From an uncultured Chitinophagaceae bacterium (GTDB taxonomy: Bacteria > Bacteroidota > Bacteroidia > Chitinophagales > Chitinophagaceae), in the NCBI GenBank assembly GCA_937919945.1, contig CALESY010000087.1, positions 1-23,695 on the forward strand: a DNA stretch of 23,695 bases, read 5' to 3'. Within the stretch, counting starts at the first letter, position 1. The number at the start of each line of letters is the position of its first letter. Under the pieces are notes generated by a model. That model saw nothing but the letters and a program-made list of their open reading frames with translations. It did not search any database and was not told where the DNA came from. Below, in pieces: positions 14,165-21,938 of the stretch. The translations under genes and the position numbers were made by a program.

Positions 14165-15820
14165 ATGAAACAATTTGCTGCTGTATTTTTTTTGTTCTTG
14201 TTGTCAGCTGAAGTGATATATGCTCAAAGGGGCTTTGAAGATACTGTTTACTATACTCGTAAATTACAAAAAACAAGAGCAAAGGATGCCGATTTATACA
14301 GACTGCCAGTAGTAAAAGACAATACCCATTATAAAGTAACTTATATTACTGTAGATGGTAAAAGAAAATTTGAATACAGATTACTACCCAAACTAATAGA
14401 CTATCATTATTCATTGGAACTTGATTTAGCAATAAAAGATGGGCCTTATAAAGAGTATACAAACGATATTCTCATTGTTGATGGGACCTATGTAATGAAC
14501 AAAAAAAACGGTGTATGGAAGACATACGATGTGGATGGAAAATTAAGTATTGAAGGGAGCTATGTTAATGGTAAGCATATTAATGAATGGAAATACTATG
14601 ATAATGGTAAACTGTTTTTACTTAGAAATTATATTGATACCGTTAATAGGCAGATATATATTACAGTGTATGACAAAGAAGAGCTTAAAGTAGCAGAGGG
14701 GTATCAAATAGAAGGGATGAAAAATAATAAACTTGATTATATAAATATTGGTACATGGATTTACTATTACAAGAATGGAAAAATAAAAAAAGCCATTGAC
14801 TATCAGTATGATGTAAGGCATGGTTTGTTTACTTATTATGATTCAGTAAGCGGCAATAAAATTTCTTTAGGTTGGAATAAGAACGGCAAAAGAGATAGTG
14901 TTTTTACAAGCTACTATTTAAATGGCAAAGTAAGGGTTATTGATAACTATAAAGATGGAGTACTTGATGGTAAGTTTACAAGATATGATGACTCTTTGGG
15001 CAAAGTACTTGAAGAAGGTATGTATTATAAAGGTAAGCTGTATGGTACATGGAAAGAATATTACTATGCAACAGATATACTAAAAGAACAGACAGATTAT
15101 AGAAACGATATTGGCAATGCAGTAGTATTTGATAGAATTACGGGAAAGAAAATAGCAGAGGGGCAATATAACCAAAGTGATAAAACTGGAGAATGGAAAT
15201 ACTATAATATTAATACTGGTAAACTTGTATCTATTGAAAACTATAAAGAAGGTGAGTTAAATGGTGAATCAATAATATTTGATGACAATGGTAATAAAAA
15301 AATTATTGCAAGTTATATAAATGGTAAAAGAAACGGAGTATGGCAAGCATTATACGATGATAGCAAAACAGTCTGGTTTAAGGCAGATTATATAAATGAT
15401 ACTTTAAATGGATTACTTGAAACCTTTTATGAGAATAGTAAACCCAAAAGAAGTGAAGAGTATTTAATGGGTGTGAAAATTAAAGGAGAATGTTATGATA
15501 TTACAGGCAATAAAACAGATTGTGAACCTTTTTTTCAAAAAGCTTCTTTTAAAGAGGATGTAATGAATTACATCGGAAGAAATTTAAATTATCCACCAAC
15601 AGCCAAAGAAGCAAAAATTGAAGGAAAAGTAATTGTTCGTTTTACCCTTTCTGAAAGTGGGATAGTGAAAAATCCTAAGATTATACAGGGATTGAATGAT
15701 GATTGTAATGAAGAGGCTTTAAGGCTTATTGCTCAGATGCCACAATGGATACCAGCAAAAGTTGATGGTATGCCTATTGAAACTATGCAAACGCTCCCTA
15801 TTGTTTTCTGGATACACTAA
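14165..15820 (+). CDS. Secreted MORN/YwqK-repeat protein with TonB C-terminal domain
   Basis: The 551-residue product has a signal peptide (MKQFAAVFFLFLLSAEVIYAQ, 1-21). It then has roughly ten or more repeats of the MORN/YwqK type between about 90 and 450, with the pattern "DG/NG-x-x-N/hydrophobic-G-x-W-x-x-Y-x-x-x-G-K" (examples: NKKNGVWKTYDVDGKL, GTWKEYYYATD, KTGEWKYYNINTGKL, KRNGVWQALYDD). The last 80 residues match a TonB C-terminal domain: NYPPTAKEAKIEGKVIVRFTLSESG, ending with WIPAKVDGMPI...PIVFWIH. There is no membrane anchor after the signal, so it is probably periplasmic. ATG 14165 is preferred over 14129, as the latter puts 12 residues before the signal. The gene is notably AT-rich, and its stop codon overlaps that of the next gene. 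Confidence 0.85.
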   Translation: MKQFAAVFFLFLLSAEVIYAQRGFEDTVYYTRKLQKTRAKDADLYRLPVVKDNTHYKVTYITVDGKRKFEYRLLPKLIDYHYSLELDLAIKDGPYKEYTNDILIVDGTYVMNKKNGVWKTYDVDGKLSIEGSYVNGKHINEWKYYDNGKLFLLRNYIDTVNRQIYITVYDKEELKVAEGYQIEGMKNNKLDYINIGTWIYYYKNGKIKKAIDYQYDVRHGLFTYYDSVSGNKISLGWNKNGKRDSVFTSYYLNGKVRVIDNYKDGVLDGKFTRYDDSLGKVLEEGMYYKGKLYGTWKEYYYATDILKEQTDYRNDIGNAVVFDRITGKKIAEGQYNQSDKTGEWKYYNINTGKLVSIENYKEGELNGESIIFDDNGNKKIIASYINGKRNGVWQALYDDSKTVWFKADYINDTLNGLLETFYENSKPKRSEEYLMGVKIKGECYDITGNKTDCEPFFQKASFKEDVMNYIGRNLNYPPTAKEAKIEGKVIVRFTLSESGIVKNPKIIQGLNDDCNEEALRLIAQMPQWIPAKVDGMPIETMQTLPIVFWIH

Positions 15821-17631
15821 TGCTCCTCTTTTTCTTTAACAGGTATGGCAGCAGCTGGTTCTTTCTTACCAAACCATTTGCGGAGCGAGAAGCGGTTCGT
15901 ATCAACCAGTTTGTGCTCTATCAGGTAGTGTATCACTTTATGCTCCAGCCAGTGGTGGAAGGGTAGCAGAAAGCTGATGATGAGTATTTTAATGCCCAGC
16001 ATCTTCCATGGCTCGTGGTGGGTTATCTCCATTATCTTATGGTCGGCCAGTAGTATGATGAACTCGAAGAAGAAGATAAACGAAAAGAAGCCCAGCGATT
16101 TAATAATAATCTTCGGCACTTTGAAAGACCCCAACATGGTAAGCATGATGAAACACAACACAATGCCTATGATGATACCCATGTATTGCAGGTTGTGGCG
16201 GCGTTCGGTTTGCTTTTGCTCATGTTCTGCAATTATTTGCCGTTGCTTGGTTTCGTTGTCTATCTCCATTTGCAGCAGGGCATCTTGCTTGGTTACAGCC
16301 AGTTGCTCATCGGCATACTGCTTGTTCAGCTTGGCATAGGTATAGGCTTTGGCGGTGTTGCCAGCGGCGTAGTACAGGCTATCGAGGTATTGGCTGGTTT
16401 CTATCATATAGGGCAGGTAGGCGGCATCTTTGGCAGCCATAAAAGCCTGTTCCATTTTCTGGGTGGCAAGGGTAGTGTTGCCATTGCGCAGCAGAAACTG
16501 TGCATACCGCTTCTCGAAGTTGGAAAGAAAGAATTTGATGTGCGCTATTTTTTTCCATACCATCTCATCGGCTTTGGCATACATATACAGGGCACTGTCT
16601 TTTATGCCACGGTTCTCGTACACATACGCCATCACACGGTAGTAAGATATGGTGTCTTTACGATGCATAACAGCCAACTCTTCAGGAAACTTTTTGGTAT
16701 AAAAATCTGCCAGTTCGTTGAACAGTCCGTTTTGCATCAGGTAGGTGCTGTGGTTGCCGATGGCGTTTCTCAGCAATACGGTATCGTTGTGTTCCTTAGC
16801 GTATGCTACCAGTCGGTAGGTTATTTTTTCGGCGTTGTGGGGTTCTTTGTTGTAGTAATATTTCTCGGCAAGGTCTGTATATATTTTATTGATGGTGAGG
16901 GAGTCTGTTATGCCCAGCTTAGGCATCAGGGCTATCTGTTTTTTCTTATAGTCTCTTGCCTGCGGGTAGTTGCCTATCAGCAGGTAGAAGTAAGAGAGGT
17001 GGTCGTAGCAGTTATAAATCTCCAGATGGTTTTGCTGCTCTTGTGCAAGGGTAAGGGCATTCAGGTAGTTGCGGAAAGCATCCAGTTTATTATTGGTCAG
17101 CTCCAGGCATTTACCCCATTGCAAAAAGCACTCTGCTTTAAAAGTGTCATTGTCTGTAAGCCCTATGTAGTAGTATGCTTTGCTGATGTAGTCTATTGCC
17201 TGTTTGGTATTATTCTCTGCCATACATACGGCACTCTGCGCTGCGTAGGCATGGTAATGCCACAGGTTGTTGCTGTGCGCTTTGGCAAGTGCCAGCATAT
17301 TGTTGGCATACTCTCTGCCTTTGCTTGCATTGGCACTGTTGAAGTCGGTAAGGGAAAAATAACCACGAAAGGCGATGAGGGAAAGCGTATCGTTGCCCGT
17401 AAGGGTAGCCATATCAATGGCAGCTTCCAGCGTGCTGTCTTTCTTTGCTTGTTCGCCTGTCAGGTCGTAGATGTTAGCAATTTGCAGCAGGTAGTCAATT
17501 TTCTGCTCGTTGGTTTCAGCCTTTTTGTAAGATTCCCAAATAGATGCTGCATCTGTATGATGTGCGTATGATGTAGAGGGTAGCCAAAGGGCCATCATCC
17601 CGATTAAAAGGAATAACAAGGGGCGCGACAT
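15817..17631 (-). CDS. TPR-repeat membrane protein of unknown function
   Basis: The 604-residue product has a signal peptide (1-23) and then a long helical region (about 30-440) with TPR-like units. Recognisable ones include YLLQIANIYDLTGEQAKKDSTLEAA, YISKAYYYIGLTDNDTFKAECFLQWGKCLEL and YFYLLIGNYPQARDYKKKQIAL. A likely coiled coil (about 440-480) precedes three membrane helices (about 483-503, 512-529 and 546-564) and a charged tail (to KEKEEH). The layout recalls the TPR sensor half of Bacteroidota two-component systems, but no kinase or DNA-binding domain follows. The TPR part would face the periplasm. It is convergent with the MORN gene and divergent from the gene at 17742. Confidence 0.85.
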   Translation of the reverse strand: MSRPLLFLLIGMMALWLPSTSYAHHTDAASIWESYKKAETNEQKIDYLLQIANIYDLTGEQAKKDSTLEAAIDMATLTGNDTLSLIAFRGYFSLTDFNSANASKGREYANNMLALAKAHSNNLWHYHAYAAQSAVCMAENNTKQAIDYISKAYYYIGLTDNDTFKAECFLQWGKCLELTNNKLDAFRNYLNALTLAQEQQNHLEIYNCYDHLSYFYLLIGNYPQARDYKKKQIALMPKLGITDSLTINKIYTDLAEKYYYNKEPHNAEKITYRLVAYAKEHNDTVLLRNAIGNHSTYLMQNGLFNELADFYTKKFPEELAVMHRKDTISYYRVMAYVYENRGIKDSALYMYAKADEMVWKKIAHIKFFLSNFEKRYAQFLLRNGNTTLATQKMEQAFMAAKDAAYLPYMIETSQYLDSLYYAAGNTAKAYTYAKLNKQYADEQLAVTKQDALLQMEIDNETKQRQIIAEHEQKQTERRHNLQYMGIIIGIVLCFIMLTMLGSFKVPKIIIKSLGFFSFIFFFEFIILLADHKIMEITHHEPWKMLGIKILIISFLLPFHHWLEHKVIHYLIEHKLVDTNRFSLRKWFGKKEPAAAIPVKEKEEH

Positions 17632-17746
17632 AGAGGATGCTGATAAACGGAAACAAGGTAAAAAAAATTATTTATAATGTATTATTGATTTGCTTATTAA
17701 ATATATATATTTAGGGATTGTTCATTTAAAATTCATCCTCTATGTC
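17627..17746. repeat. 13-bp inverted repeat covering both divergent start codons
   Basis: GACATAGAGGATG (17627-17639) is the exact reverse complement of CATCCTCTATGTC (17734-17746). Each copy contains the ATG of one of the two divergent genes, so both genes begin CATCCTCT-ATG-TC, and 15 of 16 positions match when extended by three bases. The 94 bases between the copies (17640-17733) are AT-rich and must contain the promoters of both genes. Only near-matches to the -7 consensus are seen there: TTGATTTG at 17685-17692 on plus, and TACCTTG on minus near 17659-17653. Confidence 0.9.
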
Positions 17747-18287
17747 ACGTTTACATCTCAAGTTTTTGGGCTTATTACTCATGCTCCTATGCAGTACCCA
17801 GTTTGCAAATGCAGGGCAAAATGGTTTTTTAGTTGATGCATCTGTTATCAACCTCATGTTTCACAATGGTGCATCGTCTGTAAAAATCTATATGGCACAG
17901 GGTGGCGATGGCACTATTAACTACATTGTAGTACCCGGCGATGGCTCTTTCCGTACTATCGAAGGACAGGTGTACAGGCAAATAGGCTCTGGTGTTTGCC
18001 CGCCGTCTTGCGAGTTTCCGCCAGCCAGCTTAGCAGGCAAAGGCGCATTTACCGATGCAGGTACAGGTAGCGGAGAGATTGAGAATTACATGCGTTCTAA
18101 CAACAGTTCAGCCAACTGTGTTAAGCTGTGTAAGAGCACGCTGGATAAGGTAATAGGAGATTACCCGTATGTTAGAATAATGTTTGACAGCAGTGTAACG
18201 GTTAGCGGTATTAATGAAGATGGCTCTACAGGCAGAAGGGCTACTTATTCAGAAAGCTGTAATACCGTTGCTACAACAGGTATGTAA
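17742..18287 (+). CDS. Small secreted protein with two CxxxC motifs, unknown function
   Basis: The 181-residue product has a signal peptide (about 1-24, ending ANA-G). The mature part has five cysteines: C86-PPS-C90, C126-VKL-C130 and C173, so two disulfides are plausible. The first half (LVDASVINLMFHNGASSVKIYMA, then YIVVPGDGSFRTIEGQVYRQIG) looks beta-rich. I recognise no family. It is divergent from the TPR gene, shares a 13-bp start-site repeat with it, and ends at a strong terminator, so it is a single-gene unit. It is probably periplasmic or surface-exposed. Confidence 0.72.
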   Translation: MSRLHLKFLGLLLMLLCSTQFANAGQNGFLVDASVINLMFHNGASSVKIYMAQGGDGTINYIVVPGDGSFRTIEGQVYRQIGSGVCPPSCEFPPASLAGKGAFTDAGTGSGEIENYMRSNNSSANCVKLCKSTLDKVIGDYPYVRIMFDSSVTVSGINEDGSTGRRATYSESCNTVATTGM

Positions 18288-18313
18288 GATGGTGTTTGAA
18301 ATATAGCAGAGGA

Positions 18314-18336
18314 GGGTGGCATTGCCGCCCTTTTTT
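18314..18336 (+). terminator. Intrinsic terminator of the CxxxC protein gene
   Basis: GGGTGGC (18314-18320) pairs with GCCGCCC (18324-18330) with one T-G wobble around the loop ATT, directly followed by six T. This is a textbook hairpin plus T tract, 26 bases after the stop codon at 18287. The stop of the convergent next gene lies three bases beyond it. Confidence 0.88.
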
Positions 18337-18338
18337 GT

Positions 18339-18668
18339 TTAGTTAAATATCTTCATCAACCCTACGAAAACGATGATGATGCCGATAGTAGTAATGCCAT
18401 AGAGTATTAAAGAAAAGCTGCTGTTGGAATAGGAAGATGTCATTGTCAGTATACAACTGAGCAGACAGGTAACAGCGCCTATCAGTATGTAAATAAGTCC
18501 GTTGGCTGTTTTGCGTGCGTTGCGTAGTTTTTTTATTTCGGCCAGCATGGTAGCAACATGTCTTTCATCTGCACCCGTAGCCAATAACTCGGCTTCTATC
18601 TGCACATCATTCATGTCTTTATCAAGCCATGTTTTAGCACGTTGTTCAATGCTCATTGATTTTTCCAT
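18339..18668 (-). CDS. Small two-helix membrane protein, unknown function
   Basis: The 109-residue product has a soluble N-terminal part (about 1-52), EQRAKTWLDKDMNDVQIEAELLATGADERHVATMLAEIKKLRNARK, predicted to form two or three short helices. Two membrane helices follow (about 55-77, TANGLIYILIGAVTCLLSCIL, and about 84-107). A second possible start is M5 at 18656. I remember similar short unnamed proteins in Chitinophagaceae but know no function. It is convergent with the gene at 17742 and divergent from the dioxygenase gene. Confidence 0.7.
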   Translation of the reverse strand: MEKSMSIEQRAKTWLDKDMNDVQIEAELLATGADERHVATMLAEIKKLRNARKTANGLIYILIGAVTCLLSCILTMTSSYSNSSFSLILYGITTIGIIIVFVGLMKIFN

Positions 18669-18806
18669 GCTATGTTTCTTTTGTTTTATACAATATAATG
18701 TATTCTTATTATGTATGCAATATTTCTATGAGGTATGTATATGAATTGGTATCAGAAATTGTAAAACTTATAACACATTATCTGCATAACTTTATAGAGT
18801 ATTGAT

Positions 18807-19682
18807 ATGAGGCGGAACACATTTCTGAAACTGGGCGCAGCAACCATATTGGCACCACTGGCAATGAAACTGAACACACTAAAAAGTTGGGCAGACGAAC
18901 TGCCGCATAGCGATTTGATGCCTGCCCTGTTTGTAGGGCATGGCAACCCCATGAATGCAATACTGCAAAACGAATTTACCCGCAACTGGCAACAACTTGG
19001 CAAAGAGCTGCCCAAGCCCAAAGCCATCCTGTCTGTATCGGCACACTGGCTTACCAACGGTACATACATTACGGCTATGGAAAAGCCCAGAACCATTCAC
19101 GATTTTGGTGGTTTCCCCAAGCAATTGTTCGAGCAGCAATACCCCGCACCCGGTTCTACCGAAGTAGCCAAGCAAGTAGGCATGGTGGTAAAAACTACCG
19201 ATGTGAAAGACGACCACCAATGGGGGCTGGACCATGGTACATGGTCTGTTCTGTTGCCTATGTATCCGCAAGCAGATATACCTGTGCTGCAAATGAGCAT
19301 AGACTATACCAAGCCGCCGCAATACCATTACGAACTGGCTAAAGAGCTACAGGCATTGCGCAGCAAAGGCATTATGATAATGGGCAGCGGCAACATTGTA
19401 CACAATCTGGGGATGGTAGATTTTGAAAACAAAACCCGTTACGACTGGGCTTATGAGTTTGACGAGAAGATAAAAAACTACCTGGACAAGGGCGATCATC
19501 AAAGCATCATCCGGTACGATAAGATGGGTAGCATAGCACGCATGGCCGTACCTACCAACGATCATTACCTGCCGCTGATGTATACATTAGGTCTGCAAAA
19601 CAAGCGAGATAATATTACTTACTTCAACGATAAGATGGATGCAGGCTCTATCAGTATGCGCTCTATACTTATAAACCAATAG
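18807..19682 (+). CDS. ygiD: YgiD-like extradiol ring-cleavage dioxygenase (DODA type)
   Basis: This 291-residue protein belongs to the class III extradiol dioxygenase family that includes E. coli YgiD (4,5-DOPA dioxygenase). Family motifs are VGHGNPMNAI (H45), SAHW (H80), TIHDFGGFP (H98), LDHGTW (H143), GSGNIVHNL (H199) and NDHYLPL (H253). By comparison with YgiD, H45, H80, H199 and H253 are the likely metal site. Unlike YgiD it has about 30 extra N-terminal residues starting MRRNTFLKLGAATILAPLA, which look like a secretion signal with a degenerate twin-arginine motif, so it may be periplasmic. TAACTTTA at 18787-18794 is one base off the -7 consensus. A terminator overlaps its stop codon. 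Confidence 0.9.
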   Translation: MRRNTFLKLGAATILAPLAMKLNTLKSWADELPHSDLMPALFVGHGNPMNAILQNEFTRNWQQLGKELPKPKAILSVSAHWLTNGTYITAMEKPRTIHDFGGFPKQLFEQQYPAPGSTEVAKQVGMVVKTTDVKDDHQWGLDHGTWSVLLPMYPQADIPVLQMSIDYTKPPQYHYELAKELQALRSKGIMIMGSGNIVHNLGMVDFENKTRYDWAYEFDEKIKNYLDKGDHQSIIRYDKMGSIARMAVPTNDHYLPLMYTLGLQNKRDNITYFNDKMDAGSISMRSILINQ

Positions 19683-19700
19683 TTGAAAATTGGTTTTTTT
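19673..19700 (+). terminator. Terminator overlapping the ygiD stop codon
   Basis: AAACCAAT (19673-19680) pairs perfectly with ATTGGTTT (19689-19696) around the loop AGTTGAAA, and T continues to 19700. The left arm includes the last codons and the first base of the stop codon (19680-19682), so ribosomes on the last codons would hinder folding of the hairpin. Confidence 0.7.
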
Positions 19701-19771
19701 CTGTTTTGTTAGAACGGAGAAATTGTAACATTGTGTATCTTAGTAAAATGCAACGTTTTGTGCTACTGACT

Positions 19772-20503
19772 ATGAATGCAAGAATAATACTTATAAGCCT
19801 GTTATTGGTTACAGCATGGGGATGCAAACGTACATCGCCCACACCGGAGCCGTACTACGAACCCGATTACGGCGAGCTTAAATACATTATACAAGGTTTA
19901 AAAGATGTATCGCTGGAAAGGAGTGGGGAAGTGAAGCTGAGTGTGTACATCAACCGTACCGAAGGGCGTATAGAAGATGTCATGCTATCTGTACTGAACT
20001 TGCCGCAGGGTATGAGCGCCAGCTTTTCACCATCCATCAGCAAGCCGTCTTTCAATACAACGCTTACCATCAAAACAACCCGTGCTAAAGAAGGTACGTA
20101 TGCCATCACCATCCGTGGCAGCAGCCAGACATCGGGCTTTACTGAAAAGAAAATAAATGTAACTGTGTTGCCATACAGCAATGCTGCAATAGGTTTGGAA
20201 GGATTGTTTAAAGAAAGCGGACAATGCAACCCCGGTGGCAACCTGAACCATGATGTAGAAATCGTAGCTGCCGAAACGGATAATAAAATAAACATCAAAG
20301 GTTTTTGGAGCAGTGTGTGGACGCATGTTGTGTCTGCCAACCTCAATGCATCTAATAAGACACTCACTATTCCGTCTCAAACAGTAAATGGGGTAACAAT
20401 AACAGGTAATGGTACGTACGATGATAATCTGATAATAATAGGCTATCGTGTAAAAGGACTAACTGTAGATGATACCTGTACCTCTTCTTTCTCAAGATTG
20501 TAA
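19772..20503 (+). CDS. Lipoprotein with Ig-like domain, unknown function
   Basis: The 243-residue product starts MNARIILISLLLVTAWGCKR, a lipoprotein signal with the lipobox AWGC (C18). A Pro/Glu/Tyr-rich linker (TSPTPEPYYEPDYGE) is followed by a bacterial Ig-like domain (about 38-135), with VKLSVYINRTEGRIEDVMLSV and EGTYAITIRGSSQTSGFTEKKINVTV, a typical last strand. The C-terminal part (about 140-243) is beta-rich with two cysteines (QCNPGG and DTCTSS); its family is unknown to me. ATG 19772 is preferred over upstream in-frame starts at 19706 and 19748, which would bury the signal. It is convergent with the PapD-like gene. Confidence 0.78.
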   Translation: MNARIILISLLLVTAWGCKRTSPTPEPYYEPDYGELKYIIQGLKDVSLERSGEVKLSVYINRTEGRIEDVMLSVLNLPQGMSASFSPSISKPSFNTTLTIKTTRAKEGTYAITIRGSSQTSGFTEKKINVTVLPYSNAAIGLEGLFKESGQCNPGGNLNHDVEIVAAETDNKINIKGFWSSVWTHVVSANLNASNKTLTIPSQTVNGVTITGNGTYDDNLIIIGYRVKGLTVDDTCTSSFSRL

Positions 20504-20530
20504 AAACACTGTTTGGCACTATTGCGATAT

Positions 20531-20564
20531 AAAAAAAACATCCCCAGCTGGAGATGTTTTTTTA
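20531..20564. terminator. Bidirectional terminator between convergent genes
   Basis: AAAAAAACATC pairs with GATGTTTTTTT, with two more C-G pairs and an A-T pair inside after one C-A mismatch. Flanking A and T tracts make it work as a terminator in both directions. It lies 28 bases after the lipoprotein stop and 18 bases after the stop of the convergent PapD-like gene. Confidence 0.85.
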
Positions 20565-20581
20565 TAATTATGTAATGGAAT

Positions 20582-21388
20582 TTACTTTACTTCAATAACG
20601 CTTTCTACTGCTTCCAGCGACATATCTTCGCCACCATCAGCTACAGCCAGTACCGAATATTTGCCTTTTGATATGTTTTTAGGTAGTTCAAAAGTCACAT
20701 AACGCTTTTGGCTTGGGAACATGGGAAACTCAACTGGGTCAAGTTTTGTTTTGCTGCCATCCGCCATGTTCGATAGCTCCAGGTACGATTTACATTCCAA
20801 CTGCAGGTCGCCCGTATTCTGGCATATCAGGTTGAATGTATTGACAGATTCGGTTGATGGTTTCAGGTCAAGTACTTTAATTTCCTTATTTGTAAGTGAA
20901 GGTGGGGTTTGGTAGATGTGTACGCCAATACGTAACAGGTTTCTTACACTGGCTTGTGTAGCATTGTTTTTAGCTGCGTTGGCTTCTTCTACCGTTTCTA
21001 TGAAAAGCATCGCCCATTTCATTTCTTTAGTAAGACTGGCATCATCAGGCAACTGCATTTTTACGGTAAGTTGAGCAAATTGTCCTGGTTCCAGTTCCAG
21101 GAAGTTCTTATCGAATGTTACCCATTTGGCACAAGAGCGTGAGAGGGTATCTGCACGGTAATAGGTGTGTCCGCCCATACTGTCGCGCATCCAGTCGTTT
21201 AGATATACACGAAACTGTACTTTTTTAGAAGAACCGTTTGAGATGTTGATAACTTGCGACTCACCTTGTCCGGGGGTGAGTTTGAAGTCTAATGTTGTAG
21301 GATAAGCACCGAGGTTTTGTGCCGATACCAGGAAAGGCATACAAAATACCAATGCTGCGAATACGATGGGTAAGTAATATCGCCTCAT
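20582..21388 (-). CDS. Secreted PapD-like (or WxIP-like) two-domain Ig-fold protein
   Basis: The 268-residue product has a signal peptide (1-23). Domain 1 (about 25-163) follows the PapD/fimbrial-chaperone pattern: YPTTLDFKLTPGQGESQVINISNGSSKKVQFRVYL, then KWVTFDKNFLELEPGQFAQLTVKM (89-111), an LFIE strand (128-131) and RIGVHIYQTP (153-162), the place of the chaperone G1 strand. Domain 2 (about 168-268) has LICQNTGDLQLECKSYLEL and ends GKYSVLAVADGGEDMSLEAVESVIEV. The same two-domain order also fits DUF916/DUF3324 proteins, which partner WxL proteins in Gram-positives. No usher gene is near. It is divergent from two small paralogous secreted proteins, its likely partners. Confidence 0.75.
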   Translation of the reverse strand: MRRYYLPIVFAALVFCMPFLVSAQNLGAYPTTLDFKLTPGQGESQVINISNGSSKKVQFRVYLNDWMRDSMGGHTYYRADTLSRSCAKWVTFDKNFLELEPGQFAQLTVKMQLPDDASLTKEMKWAMLFIETVEEANAAKNNATQASVRNLLRIGVHIYQTPPSLTNKEIKVLDLKPSTESVNTFNLICQNTGDLQLECKSYLELSNMADGSKTKLDPVEFPMFPSQKRYVTFELPKNISKGKYSVLAVADGGEDMSLEAVESVIEVK

Positions 21389-21464
21389 ATATGTATAAAT
21401 AGTTACGCAAAAAAACTAATTTTACTTCACAAAGCAAAACAAACAGTCAAATAAACTCACCAGA

Positions 21465-21938
21465 ATGCGCTTTTTTTTACTAATAACGCTACTACTATTC
21501 CCGCTATCCTCGTTGTTTGCTCAAAACGGTAATAACTATCTTGAGGTAATTACCAATACGTCTTTAAATTTTACCTGTGATGCCCCTGAAGATTTGGAAA
21601 ACGACCAGACAATCAATAATGCTATTACATTAAGGGTGCGGTCCAGAAATAGTAATTGTACCATATCTGCAAAGCTGAATACTTTTTTAGGCCCATCCGG
21701 TTTCAGTACCACCACCTATCCGCTACAGTTAGACTATACATCTACCAATTCAACAAGGGCTTATAATGTGAATACAAACCCTGTTACACTTACAATGTCA
21801 AATCTTACGTTGTTCAACCAATACAGTTCCAATTCCATATTCAACTATTATTACAACCTGATACTAAAAGCCCCCGGATATACTTACCCCTTAGGGCAGT
21901 ACAATTATGTTATACTCTTTACAATGACACAGCCATGA
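21465..21938 (+). CDS. Small secreted beta-rich protein, putative surface subunit A
   Basis: The 157-residue product has a signal peptide (1-19 or 20, ending LFA-Q) and an all-beta, Asn/Thr/Tyr-rich mature part. It has two cysteines, C38 and C65, that may form a disulfide. SLNFT (33-37) and TINNAITLRVRSRNSN (49-64) recur in the next gene, as does the C-terminal strand YNYVILFTMTQ. The last strand resembles the final strand of pilin-like subunits. It has no lipobox, LPXTG or type IX tail. The next gene's ATG overlaps its TGA stop (ATGA), so the pair is translationally coupled. The family is unknown to me. Confidence 0.72.
   Translation: MRFFLLITLLLFPLSSLFAQNGNNYLEVITNTSLNFTCDAPEDLENDQTINNAITLRVRSRNSNCTISAKLNTFLGPSGFSTTTYPLQLDYTSTNSTRAYNVNTNPVTLTMSNLTLFNQYSSNSIFNYYYNLILKAPGYTYPLGQYNYVILFTMTQP

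Noticed and set aside
16186..17571. Open frame of 461 codons on the plus strand, opposite the TPR gene
   Set aside because: It is the antisense of a convincing gene with signal peptide, TPRs and membrane helices. Its product is a low-quality mix of hydrophobic residues without any family pattern.
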